Origin: Ephemerocybe angulata
Lineage: Eukaryota; Basidiomycota; Agaricomycetes; Agaricales; Psathyrellaceae
Length of the DNA: 64,000 bases
Reading direction: 5' to 3'
Assembly: GCA_013368325.1 (NCBI GenBank)
Contig: JAACJK010000007.1
Coordinates: 310,001 to 374,000, forward strand
In this document: piece after piece, positions 11,687 to 21,880 of the stretch
Position numbering within the stretch: position 1 is the first letter of the stretch
How the letters are laid out: each line of letters opens with the position of its first letter
Position numbers and translations under genes: made by a program
The notes under the pieces: model-generated
What the model was told of the DNA's origin: nothing
Seen by the model: the letters and a program-made list of their open reading frames with translations, nothing else
Database searches by the model: none

Positions 11687-13619
11687 CGTCGTCGTTATGC
11701 TGGTCCTGGTGGCCGTTGGGTTAACGCGTCCATCAGGGTATTTGCTGGCTGTCACGCACGCGTCCCGTCACGCGTTTGTCACGTCACGGACAGCAGCCAC
11801 TGAGCTCGGACGCGCCAAGTTCAAGGTCGTCCGTCCTTGTCAAATGACCTGCTCGTCATAGCTGAACGCTGGCATTCTTTGAATCTGTAGGTACATACTG
11901 TGTTGCAATATTTAAGCTTTGCGACAGTTAAATATATCGACAGATGGAATGTGTGGAAGCTTGGCGGAAACCATCCTCAGGCTCGACTCCCGAATCTCTT
12001 CGACTCGATACACACGAGAGATGGTCACATTTAGTATGTCAAGCGCGGCGTATATATGAGGCCTATACCGAGTATACAGTCAACGTACGGTCCTAACACA
12101 TTCTAGCAGAGATTAACCACTACTAAAAAAGTCCTACTACGATGCGCCGAAATGTGGACAGAAACCTCCGGCTCCGCTGTTTATTTGGCTTCTCTGGAAG
12201 GGTGCATCAGCTTCGTCCGGGAGACGGTGAGGAAGGCGCTGCGGCAAGAAGATGGGTAATGGGAAACAGGTGATCTGAAGACCAGAATTGCACTCCTTCA
12301 ACAACGGTTCAACACTGCCCATGCATGGATACAAACGAGCCTGGGCTGTGTAGCTCTGGTAGCAGGTTCTGCCGCCAATCGGCCTTACAAATGTTATTCT
12401 AACAGAATGAGAAGAAACCCCATATTTTAGATCATATCCTAGGTGTCGCTTTGCGCTTTCCCAGCGATCAAGCTCTATGCGAGGTTCAGATCAAATCAGG
12501 CGCCCTCCATGGGATTAAGCGCTCGCGTGTTACCCTGGGACTCCAGCTTCACTCCAGGCGCATGGGGCCTGCGTATTAACAAGACGCACCAACGGCGAGC
12601 CCGAGGCCCTAATCCAAACTTGTAGAGAGCCTTGTTCTAGGGGCCTTCATGGCCAGCTCATTGTTAAGCGTTGGGAAGTGTTAAGGAAATGCGCATGTTC
12701 GGGCGGGGAGCACACCCACGGTCCGTGTGAAATCATTGACGACCGTAAATATAAGTACCTATCGTACACGCAAAGACGAGCACTCACCGATTCACCTCAG
12801 TTGGTAAGAAACCCTGGTTTTCCTGTGGGTTTCTTCGCTGTTTTTAAGCAAAACATTCGGCTCAAGTGCCAGTGGAAATGCCTGTCTTAATGGGAGGTAT
12901 CGGTATATCTTGGGTATATCTTCCAAACAGAACCATGAGGACCCACTCTTAAATGAGGGCGCTTAAATTATGGATCGAGACGGCGTCGACCGAAGGGAGC
13001 ATCAACAAAGGCTTATCCATGTGTCAGGCTGGCTACGGCAGACTACGCTTAAATAGTGCACACATTGCTTTCCGAATACCTACCTCTGAGGATTATGCAC
13101 TTGACCTTCAAGGAACCTGCGCCGCAGGCTCCCAATTTGATTAAAAGGCTGGGATGGGGAGGGATTGAATGGTGAGATGCAGCCAAGGAGAGTGACCTTA
13201 TGATTACGAACACGAAGAGAATCGACTTCAGTGGGACACCAGGACTTCAAGTTAGATCCTCAGATTAAGCGCCCATCTTTCTACAGTGTACACTGATGCC
13301 AAAATGACGAGGTCCTATATGTGGGTGGTATATTTGTGCTTGGCTGGCCTTCCATGTCACTGTATCGAACTATCTCTCGTTGGAAACAGGCGCCTGCGCC
13401 AGTACTACGAGTCAACCATTCCATCCTCTCACACCCCTCCCAACTCCCGAATTCCCGCCTCCCAAGTTCTATCCGAGCACCGCCATCGCCGCTGTCTGCT
13501 CCGACCCCGGTGGCCTTGATGCGACGGGCCGTGTGCCTTTCTTGCAAAATACCGATCGAACTAGTCGAGCAGTCGATGGTGCCAGACAAACCCGCCGGGC
13601 TGATTGCGGTGACTGCCAC
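11687..13619. other. Gene-poor intergenic region
   Basis: About 1.9 kb between POL2 and the next candidate gene. It contains the short NRPS-like relic described separately, two GGGCGCTTAA-type motifs (near 12957 and 13266) and scattered open frames without support. The first 200 bp presumably hold the POL2 promoter. Confidence 0.45.
12163..12256 (+). pseudogene. Relic exon fragment of an NRPS-like reductase gene
   Basis: About 90 bp encode SGSAVYLASLEGCISFVRET and then VRKALRQEDG. This is nearly the same as SGSAVDLASLEGCISFVRET/VRKALQLEDG, the segment just before the carrier domain of the NRPS-like gene at 56171-60740 (its bases about 58250-58335, other strand). Similarity stops abruptly on both sides and a TAA follows EDG. 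It is an isolated copy of part of one exon, not a gene. Confidence 0.75.
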
Positions 13620-14009
13620 TCATATGCCTTGAAAGCTATAAGAACGATTGCTCAGTTCCCAAATGCACCAAAAATACTTCGCATCTCTCACCTCTTTATG
13701 CCCGTCCTGTGTGTCTGGGAATCTCTTGCTGCAGAGGCCGCACCGTACTATCAGTGGGCCTCTCGCCTCCAGCCGGTCTGCGAGTTCGTCGATGAGATCA
13801 CGGATGGCGATATCAGCGAGGATTTCTCGGCGGTCGAGGCTCCTTGTCGAGGTAGGGAGCTCGCCTAGATTGTCTCTGGCTGCAAATGTATACTGAGAGT
13901 AGGGATGATTAGGATGAATTTGTTGTGACTTTGTGCGCCAGTGGTGCACCTACGTCGTCATGGTAAGCACCCCCAGAGCTGTGAGTAGGTTGGTGAAGGA
14001 GACACGCAT
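13620..14009 (-). CDS. Hypothetical small, possibly secreted protein
   Basis: Not recognised. The ATG at 14009 opens MRVSFTNLLTALG, a short basic-then-hydrophobic N-terminus that could be a signal peptide. A stop follows soon after unless an intron is removed. An acceptor at CTCTCAG (near 13893) leads into an open frame beginning YTFAARDNLGELPTSTRSLD. That frame contains RDLIDELADRLEARGPL and a CGLCSKRF pair, and ends NRSYSFQGI. The in-phase donor would be a weak GTGCTT; the stronger GTAGGT donor nearby gives a 29-residue peptide instead. This could equally be a decayed gene. Confidence 0.3.
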
Positions 14010-14504
14010 GGTTTTGCCTGAAAGTAAAAGAGGGCTTGGAATAAGGTAAAAATGAAGGTTGATGTGGAGCACCGAAGAGATTTGGAAGAGATAGATGCTT
14101 CTAAGACACGGGTCAGAGCAGGTTATAAAATTGGTAATCATTTCGTAAATTTGGGACATTGACAGTCTGGAGAGGTGCATTTTCCGGATCAGCCATCTAA
14201 CCGAACGGAAGGGGAAGGGGTTCAGCCTTCATACCCGTACATATCCGTGAACTACTAGGACCCCCGGCATTCACCTATGAGGCCACTTCATGTACCGGAT
14301 AAAAGTTCGCTTCTCACCGTAAATGGAGCCCTGTGGTAGGGTTATCGGTGAGTACAGGTCCTTTTCATTAGACAGTCGGAGGGTGTCTGTGGGGGGAGGG
14401 GGCGGGCATAGGAGGCGGGAAAGCAACGAGCTGATGCGGTTGTGTGACGCGAGACGGTACTTTTCCGGGGCCTTTGACCAAATCGAGTTCTACCCAGAGG
14501 CACC

Positions 14505-14531
14505 GTTCGATGCATATTTCCAGATCCCGGC
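14505..14531 (+). repeat. 27-bp inverted repeat, left copy
   Basis: Perfect 27-nt match, in opposite orientation, to 15017-15043. The pair encloses 485 bp of unassigned sequence, 539 bp in total. The core GGTTCGATGC seen at the right copy resembles a tRNA B-box, so a SINE- or MITE-like origin is possible but unproven. Confidence 0.7.
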
Positions 14532-15016
14532 CACGAAACCCCAAAAGGATGCCGAGCATCCGGCACGGCCACCTGGATCACTGCCTGATCCCTCTTTGAT
14601 CCAGGCCGCCCGCGAGCGGACCTCATCCTAAAATCCGGCCACGAGAGGGCGCAAAAAGGGCGGGTGCAGGCCCTGCAGGGTCGGGTGGGTGTACATATGT
14701 AACTTGCAGGGAGACGAAGGTCAAGTGTGCAGGCTCCGGAGGCTCAGTCGTATCATAGTTCCTTGGGTAAAGATAAGTAGCCATGTAGCAAGGATGAAGG
14801 ATATGTAGCCCCGGAAATAGCCAGGATGTCTGACGTGTAATAAGCGCCCTTGGCACCCTCGCCGCATATCACATTGTTACCTTTGTCGTCACAGTGCAGC
14901 TAGCATAGGCACCTCTAGAGCGCCTTTCTTCCCGCGCCCTCCTCTTACGGAGGTCTAACGCAGACGCCCTCCGAGAGTGATCCTGCCGGTGATGATTTCG
15001 GTCTTGGGCAAAAGGT

Positions 15017-15043
15017 GCCGGGATCTGGAAATATGCATCGAAC
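15017..15043 (-). repeat. 27-bp inverted repeat, right copy
   Basis: Partner of 14505-14531, same 27 bases on the opposite strand. No clear target-site duplication was seen outside the pair. Confidence 0.7.
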
Positions 15044-15384
15044 CCGGACTCTTCTACCCATCTAACGACAGCTCGAACCATGAGGACCCAAGTGAGAATG
15101 TCCTTTAGCGAGGCAGAGCACTTTGAATTCCCCTAATATCTCCTAATATCCACTCTGCTCCTCTATTGATATGAATCAGCAGTACGAGGATTTCCAACAA
15201 CTGTGTAGCGAGGCAGCGGAACAGCGGTTGTTTGGCTACAAACTGACATCCTACGGGCTTCGCGGTCCCGCCCTATACGGACTGTGGGTAGGTTAGCATA
15301 GGTTAGCATCGGCTAGCGTTCTATCGGGTGTTGTATAGAAGACCAGGCTCTGAGGACTGTGGAGACTCTCGTGGCGACATACAT

Positions 15385-15474
15385 AGCGCCATATGTACTC
15401 GGGCTGCTCGGCTGAAACCCCCTTGGGCCGAAGCAAGGGGGTTTCAGCCGAGCAGCCCGAGTACATATGGCGCT
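15385..15474. repeat. Perfect hairpin, 41-bp arms with 8-nt loop
   Basis: Left arm 15385-15425, loop 15426-15433, right arm 15434-15474, with no mismatches. A weaker outer pairing (CGTGGCG / CGCCACG) flanks it. An imperfect single copy of the arm (GCTCGGGCTGCTCGGTTGAG and onward) lies at about 15837-15867. Confidence 0.93.
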
Positions 15475-16000
15475 CACCCGCCACGGTGCTATCAACGGCG
15501 TGGGGGCCACGCTTACTCAGCCAAATAAATTTCGGCAAGAAGGGCGCCAAAAGGGCGCCTAAGGGTAGTAGTAGAGGCAGCGAATCAGCTTGTAGTATTA
15601 CTGATATTTGTATGTCAGGTATCCCTTTCGAGTTCGTCAATACACTGGTGACTAGATTCAGAGTTGAGATGCTCTACGATGGAAAACTGGGCGGAGAACT
15701 TCTCAAAGGCATGGCAGACGATAGGGTGCGCCCACCGTACTTGCACCGTACAAGCCTTTCGCACAATGTCGGTGCCGTTGCATGCGTTTTCAAATATGGC
15801 GAAGGACCCCGATTGTGATTTTTCCGGGTCCGGTAGCTCGGGCTGCTCGGTTGAGACCCCCTTGATTTTTGGGACATTCACCCAACATTCACCGTTCAAT
15901 TATAGCTTCTAATAGAGTCGCCAGAGCGACGTTCCGGCATGCGTTCCACACGAATGATGAAGCTCAAGAAACCATGCGCTCACAACCGAGGAATGAAAGG

Positions 16001-16008
16001 TATAAAAG
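16001..16008 (+). promoter_or_regulatory. TATA box of small secreted protein gene
   Basis: TATAAAAG, 120 bp upstream of the start codon at 16128. Position and sequence fit a strong, regulated fungal promoter with a leader of roughly 90 nt. Confidence 0.6.
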
Positions 16009-16127
16009 GAGGTTCTCGAGCTCTATATTTCTCTACGCGCCGGTTCGCTACCCCAACACAGTTTCGCAGGACGAAGCGCAACAAATTCCCATCCACAAGC
16101 CCATATCGACACAACTTCAATACAACA

Positions 16128-16469
16128 ATGCAGCTCAAGCAGTCCCTTCTCTTTTGTATGCTCGCCCTTAGTGGCTTCGCTGCTGCTGCACCTGTTGCCA
16201 CACCTGCCGCACACGGCAGCGAAATCCGAAGCCTTCGAAACGATAGACGAGCGACAGAAACCCCACTTTATAGGAGAAGCTCTCGAATCACTAGGCGCGA
16301 GAGAGGAAACACTGTTTATAGGGTAAATACACCTTCACTCAGTACTCATTCCTTGCTGACTGCGATTATCATTCCTCCTTTTCAGCGGGCGCCACGGCGT
16401 CCACAGCCGCCAGTCATCATACCCTATGACCCCTCGGGTAATCCCCACCCTATACGACCCAAGCTATAG
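16128..16469 (+). CDS. Small secreted protein with dibasic processing sites
   Basis: No family recognised. Exons 16128-16322 and 16386-16469 (intron GTAAAT...TTTTCAG at a codon boundary) give 92 residues. The start, MQLKQSLLFCMLALSGFAAA, is a textbook signal peptide, probably cut after the Ala run before PVATPAAHG. The mature part is very basic, with dibasic or longer clusters (NDRR, LYRR, ITRRER, YRRAPRR), typical Kex2 sites. It ends in a proline-rich peptide, PPVIIPYDPSGNPHPIRPKL. A TATA box lies at 16001. There are no cysteines after the signal peptide, so it is not a disulfide-rich effector. It may be a precursor of short secreted peptides. Confidence 0.62.
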   Translation: MQLKQSLLFCMLALSGFAAAAPVATPAAHGSEIRSLRNDRRATETPLYRRSSRITRRERGNTVYRVNTPSLSTHSLLTAIIIPPFQRAPRRPQPPVIIPYDPSGNPHPIRPKL

Positions 16470-16654
16470 GAAGATCCAAGGAAGATCGTCTCGAAGAAAT
16501 CCGACAAGCTGGCCAGCGCCTCCAGTCAGCTGAATAAATAGGCATTTCCAGCTGGTCCTAGTAGCATTCGTAGTATTATAACAATAAACCACATTAGGCA
16601 CTGTACTGTTCTGTGACACATGTTTTTCACGATGTTTGGCCCTTGACACATGTG

Positions 16655-17495
16655 ACATGGACAGCTCTTGCGACGATGCGTTCGAGGAACACGTCCTTCC
16701 GTACCACCCTCGAAGACTGGACTGCATCTGCACAGCCTGAACGCCTCATCAGGGCCCTTCGAGACGCTCTCGTACACTGCTGTGGACGCATTTGCCGAAG
16801 ACTGGGGCTTCATCCGGACGGCGTCTATCACCCTCAACTCCACTGACGATGTACGCGCGTTCACGAGCAGGGGCGGAGAGACCGGCAAGTGGCACTTCAA
16901 AAGTGGGACAGCGAGGCCGTCGAGGACTTCGTCGTGCGCACACACATCTCCAACCCGCCCACGGAGACGAAAGGGAAGTTGGAACAGGACGGTCTCGCGC
17001 GAGCAGTCGCCGTACACCCCCCGGAGCGACTTTTTCTTCAAGGTCAAGTTCGACGAGCCATACATGATGTATTGCGACTGGCGCGGGGTCACCAGGGTAC
17101 CAACGGGGTACTTCTCTCCATACGCGACAACTTACAAGCAGGGGGCGGCGAAGATGGGACTGTCGGTGCTGCCGAAGAGCAAGAGGTGAAGAAAGGAGAG
17201 TGTGGTGAATGGTTGGGGATATCAAGAGGCACCCGGAGCTGTACGAGGAATTGGGGAAGGGGAAGGGTGTTATTGCGGCTCGGGAAAGGCTTTTTGCATG
17301 GAAGAACAGAGCAGGGGAGACTTTGACTGTGGAAGACCAGTAGAAGGAGTCGACAGGTATGGAAGAGGGGTGTAAGACGGTTATTGCACCTATCGCCATC
17401 CCCGGCTGTGGTAAGACGACGGTGTCGCTCGCCCTGGCGCACCTATTCGGCTGGGGACATACAACGTACATGGGGAGAAGAAATCGGCCGTGACT
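16655..17495 (+). pseudogene. Decayed fungal tRNA ligase (Trl1/Rlg1) fragment
   Basis: The remains cover the end of the ligase/adenylyltransferase domain and the start of the polynucleotide kinase domain of the tRNA-splicing ligase. Matching pieces jump between frames: CDDAFEEHVLPYHP; then GLHLHSLNASSGPFETLSYT, VDAFAEDWGFIRTASITLNS and GGETGKWH; then WDSEAVEDFVVRTHISNPPT in another frame; then FFFKVKFDEPYMMYCDW; then HPELYEELGKGKGVIAARER followed by a TAG; then the kinase P-loop region PIAIPGCGKTTVSLALAHLF. At least three frameshifts and two stops rule out a working product. The rest of the kinase and the cyclic phosphodiesterase domain are absent. Confidence 0.8.
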
Positions 17496-17760
17496 TTACC
17501 TCCATTTTCGTCCATGTCAGATACACCTACGATCAGTTGAATTCTATACTCATATATCACCGTATGCTAGGCTATCCGGTCCTATCTGTTGTGCACCATG
17601 TCATCGAGGAGAAACTGAACAGCGGCGCGAACAATGAACTCACTTGCTGGGGCTCAGCGCGACAGAACTCATATACTACACAGAGTCACTGTGGTCATGC
17701 GCGAAGGCAGAACAGATTAATCAAGGTTCTACAACGGGGAACAACAAAGCAGCGTGAGCA

Positions 17761-18065
17761 TAAAATGTGGTTAATAAAATTCTCCTACTGCCGGACAGTG
17801 GCGAGATCCGACGAAACCATGATGGGCGAGTATTCAGCTGCAGACGAAGAGGACGAGGAGGACGAAGAGGACGAAGACGGCGACGAGGGCAGAGACGTCA
17901 ACGGAGAGCTCGGCGGTGAGGTAGGCAGGGCGATAGACAGTGCGAGGGACAACGGCGAGGGATCTAGACCAGCGAGTCGTGCACTGGCTCTAGCGGGGAC
18001 GGCGGTAGAAGCTCGGAAGGGAGCCAATGCGGCGGCAGTAGGAGAATTTTATTAACCACATTTTA
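17761..18065. mobile_element. MITE, 305 bp with perfect 33-bp terminal inverted repeats
   Basis: Left end 17761-17793 and right end 18033-18065 are exact reverse complements, starting TAAAATGTGG. Both ends begin with TA, so the target-site duplication may be the TA dinucleotide of Tc1/mariner-type elements. The interior is GC-rich, with a (GAGGAC)-like acidic/serine-coding low-complexity tract, and has no transposase. A degenerate piece of the same terminus sits at 18110-18133. Confidence 0.85.
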
Positions 18066-18700
18066 GGGCATGCGAGGTGGGAAACGGTCGTCGGTGGTTG
18101 GTGACAGTGTTAACAAACTTCTCCTACTGTCGGTTGAGGCGCACAGCGTTGGGCGCTAGGAGGAAGCGCAGAGGGGGAGGGTAGGCGGGTTTGGTCGTCC
18201 ATCTGCGCATCAAGGCCTCGTCAGGGCCATCCAGGTCGTCAAAGCAAAAGAGCACGGTGGGGAATGTCGAGGAATGCAATGGATGGGTGGATGGTTGTCT
18301 GCCTCCGTGAGGTCGAAGGCAAGTGGTCGTTAAAAGTCGTTAAAAGTCGTCAATGCCTGCGAGGCAACAATTTTATCGGTTTTTATGAGTGGTACGGGAA
18401 GGGCTGGGGAGGGGAAGCGTGGTTTAACACCGCTTGTGCATAGACTGCTCGGTCTTGAGCCAGTTGGCAGGCTTCTTGATCATGAGGTGGTGTCTCGCGT
18501 GAGGTTTGAGCGAGAGAGGCAACCGCCAATATTTCGTGCTTGGGTCCTCGGCCCGCGTGGGACAGTGACCACGTTCAAGTTGTTCACGGGCTTTGACGAG
18601 CTGCCAGTGTCCGGAGGAGCGGGAAAGGCGACCTAGAAGACGGGTACAGGATTAGGATTGAGGACGAAAGGAGGAGGGATAAATGACGGCTACTCTTACG
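18066..18700. other. Intergenic; no supported gene
   Basis: About 630 bp that include a partial MITE terminus (18110-18133) and a short direct repeat (GTTAAAAGTC twice, about 18330). One plus-strand frame of 83 codons (18385-18636) has no motif and overlaps possible minus-strand exons, so it is not called. Confidence 0.4.
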
Positions 18701-20117
18701 AGATGAGGGGTCTGACGATGCTGGGTGAGATTCCTCGATGGGCATTGTTGGGGTTATACTCCTGACGTCTAGAACAGGAAAGGATATCAATTAGTAAAAT
18801 TCGAGGCGAAGACTGCGAGGTAGATGGCTTACGACGAGTGCGTACAATGACCCCTTGGGTGAGGTGGCTTTTACGAGAGGGGTATGGGGTGCCCTCGTTC
18901 AGGGAAACTTCGACGAACGACGAGACTGTGCAACGGATAAGGATGAGACGAAATGGGAAAGGAGGTTGAAGACTTACAGATGCTACTAGACAATTCAGAT
19001 CGCTCTGAGCTCAAGGGGTTCTTGACGTCGGACTTCTGAACGTGAGCAGCAATAGTCTCGTCGGCTGAACACAAGAGAAGGGGACTAAGTAAAGGAATCG
19101 GAGGAGAGGACGGAAAACTTACAAAGCACAGACGTTCTTCCTTTCATAACCTTGTCAAATGGGTCGTCGCGGCGGCCAGTGGTCATGGCGACTGCGAAAG
19201 GAAAGGGAACACAATCAATACGGGGTGCAAGGGCGGTAGAAAGTACTCACTGGAAGTCCAAGATGACCCCAAGGAAAGGTCAGTCGCAAGGCTGGACCGG
19301 ACAGACGACTCAGTCGCAAATTGTAACGAACCTGCCTCCACCAATAACGAATCCGGTTCCTCCTCCTCCGAGGAACCGGATTCGCTATTCTCAGCGACAG
19401 GTTGGCGACAGGAAGGACCGAGCCAACGTTACCGGGTCCTGAGGGGTGAATGATGTCAGCGACTTGAGACGAAACAACAGGGAAAGGAGAGAATACTGAC
19501 CTGAGACAGCGATGTCAAAGGGCGGCAGCAGTTCGTCGTTCGAGACATCCAGCGCGGCGAGATCTCCGAGAATGTCCAAGTAACGGAGGTAGCTCTGAGT
19601 GAAAGCATCCACGCACCCGTCCCCTGGGAGCGGGTACACCACCCGCATAATCATATCGTCCATACACCTCAGAGATGCCTTGTCCAGATGAACATTTTTG
19701 ACGTTTGGCAACTGCCAACAGCTGCAGCTTGTCGAAGAATTCCATGACGGTGAACCGATAGATGTTCTCCCGGCTCATTTGGATGATGGCATCGTAGTAG
19801 AGTATCTCCGCGCAGACAGAGTTGAAGCGGAAGTCGGGATTCTTGTTGCCCATTTTGTACAGAAGAGTGACGACAAGAGCATGGATCGCCCTGGTGGGCG
19901 TGAAGTCTGGGAGCCTGCCAACTGCTTTGGTGAGAAAGGCTTCGAGGCGGTCGATGTTGGGGCTCCAGAGGGACGTGGGGCCAGGCTGGTCGCAGAGGTG
20001 GCTCGACATCTGATCCTGCAGCCAGACAGCGAGGAAGTGGATCTGGTCTTCGCGGGCAGAGAGATGCTCTTCCCAAGCGTTGAGGGCGGTTTGGTGGGTG
20101 AGGGAGAGTGTCAACAT
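18700..20117 (-). CDS. Hypothetical intron-rich gene (boundaries approximate)
   Basis: No family recognised. The first exon starts at 20117, MLTLSLTHQTALNAWEEHLS, and stays open through RLEAFLTKAVGRLPDFTPTR and VVTLLYKMGNKNPDFRFNSV to DKLQLLAVAK. Coding-like sequence then continues one frame over (NVKNVHLDKASLRCMDDMIM, YPLPGDGCVDAFTQSYLRYL). So there is either an unrecognised short intron or a frameshift near 19705. Downstream, several good minus-strand splice sites (GTCAGT...CCTCAG near 19440-19500; GTAAGT near 19125, 18975 and 18715) separate small exons such as ADETIAAHVQKSDVKN. The 3' end was not fixed. No signal peptide or transmembrane segment is evident. Confidence 0.4.
19343..19389. 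repeat. 19-bp hairpin inside a candidate exon
   Basis: Arms 19343-19361 and 19371-19389 pair at 18 of 19 positions around a 9-nt CCTCCTCCG loop. It lies in one of the small exons of the hypothetical minus-strand gene. Confidence 0.75.
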
Positions 20118-20652
20118 GGTGGCAAAGTAGAGGGCAGAGGATGTGGTGGTGGTGGGAGATGGTCAAGAGGTGTTAGGAGAAGAAGAGAGTCGGGCGAGCG
20201 CTATATATCCGGGGGGGGTGAATCAGACTGTCCATCGTTTGGTCTCTGCCTGACTCTGATTCTCCTTAGTGCTGTGAATCCATCTGTGAACCATCATGCA
20301 GTGGTGAAGAGATGAAGGGGGCTGAATTCTAAGAAGTTCCAAGGTTTCCGTTCCCCTGCAGACGTCGACATCGTGGAGGAATGCATTGAAGTCGAGGTCA
20401 AAAGACTTCAGAAGTCCGTCAGTCTCGTCGCGTCATCCCCTGTTTGAACTTGACATGTGGGTCGGATCAGTGGGTCGGATCAGTGGGCCCAGGCGGCGCT
20501 GCAAGTGTCAGCTTGAGTGTCAGGCCGCCTCTTCGGTCCTTCAAGGTTCCACCAATTGGGTTATGTAGAGGTAGATAGTGGTCTTGTATTATTCTAAGGC
20601 TGTATACACGCATGGGCTCCGTTGTTACCGTATTCTCTTTCTCTGTTGGGTG

Positions 20653-21435
20653 CTACAAACCCCGTTCAAAACTTCGGCTCGAGTCGGGCCTCCGGTCGGG
20701 TCGTTGAGCTCGTAGATCGGAGGCACACTGTAATTTCGAACAATGGAGATTCTCCTGTAAGCGAGAACGATGAGAATGTAGTGGACACTTACAATCGAGG
20801 TTAGGCCAAATCACCCAAGATAGTGCCCGAAGAGTCGCTTTAAAGGAAGAAGTGATCTCCTTCAACTGCTTCAAATCTCGTTCACCCAGAATATTGAAGG
20901 TCAGAGTTTCCAGGCAAGGAAATGAGGAGGGGCCATTGACAGTGTCGGATGAAGCATCGTATCGGCGGCGGTTCCACGTCAAAGTTTTCATAGTATTCGA
21001 AACCATAGCAGGCCGATGCTGACCAGGGTCCGATAGGGACAACGCGAAGTCAAACAGCTTCAAGGATTCCAGAGATGGTGGCGAAGCTACGACGTGGAGT
21101 GGAACATTGATTATGGACAGTAACTCGAGGCTCCTGAGCTTTGTCGACAGGCAGTTGTTTTGCAAGGGCCTCCTGGGTCTCAACCGAGAAGCAATTCCAA
21201 GCCGTAAACCCCAAGTAAACCCCAGCCTCGATCTGTTCGGTCCCAGGCGCAAGTGTTCGACTCTAGGAAGCCTGAGCAGGACCTGGGGAAACACAAGATT
21301 GAACGCGTCCGCTTCTGCACTGTATACTACCCCCACAGGCTTGAAGAAGAAAGTAGTCAGCATCACCGCGAGCGACCGCACATATCCTCCAAGAGTCGAA
21401 TCCGCATGCAGCTCGAACTGGCCATGAACTGACAC
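20653..21435 (-). pseudogene. Truncated paralog of the F-box gene at 52110
   Basis: The frame aligns with the middle of the intact F-box protein at 52110-53565. GGYVRSLAVMLTTFFFKPV corresponds to LGWCVQSLTVTLTTFFLSNE. The block FPQVLLRLPRVEHLRLGPNR corresponds to FPQILGRLPRLARLCMGPDK. INVPLHVVASPPSLESLKLF corresponds to INVPLQVILSPGSSLQSLAL. The N-terminal F-box and everything after the first intron of the paralog are missing. Homology begins immediately beside a palindromic stretch at about 21435-21540, which probably marks the breakpoint. The ATG-started frame is open, so a truncated peptide could be made, but a relic is more likely. Confidence 0.72.
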
Positions 21436-21505
21436 TTTTTTTCAGTTCGCGAATTGAAGTTCGCGAACAGTTCAGTTCGACGGCAACACTAAGCACTTAG
21501 AACTG

Positions 21506-21540
21506 AGGCGGAGACCTGCTAAGTTAGCAGGTCTCCGCCT
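21506..21540. repeat. Perfect hairpin, 15-bp arms
   Basis: AGGCGGAGACCTGCT, a 5-nt loop AAGTT, then the exact reverse complement. It lies just beyond the breakpoint of the truncated F-box paralog. Confidence 0.85.
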
Positions 21541-21880
21541 TTAATTGTCTCCGGCCATTTCAAACACCGAGCTTTTTGAGTCACATGCCATAAGGCCTGA
21601 GTACTTTCCAACGTTGTGAACGGCCTGCCGCCTCACACACGCCTTCTCCCATCTCAGCATCTCCTCGAGAACCGTTTCTCGGCGGACTGGTCGAATTGGT
21701 GGCAGATCAACCATCAACAGAGTTCAAATCTGTCTCTTGGTAGGTCAGATACATCATTGGACCAGACGCTCGCTCAGCCTCACTGACACGCTCCTGTGAT
21801 TCAGTCTCCATCCCCGCTTATCATCATTTCGCTCTTCAATCCCTTCCGTTGCCCTCCCAGTAGGGTTGGATAAAGGCCCG

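Noticed and set aside
14980..15075. tRNA gene
   Set aside because: A B-box-like GGTTCGATGC is present, but no A-box at the right distance and no cloverleaf could be drawn by hand.
17384..18055. 223-codon frame ending in an acidic tail
   Set aside because: It starts inside the tRNA ligase relic and ends inside the MITE terminal repeat, so it joins unrelated pieces by chance.
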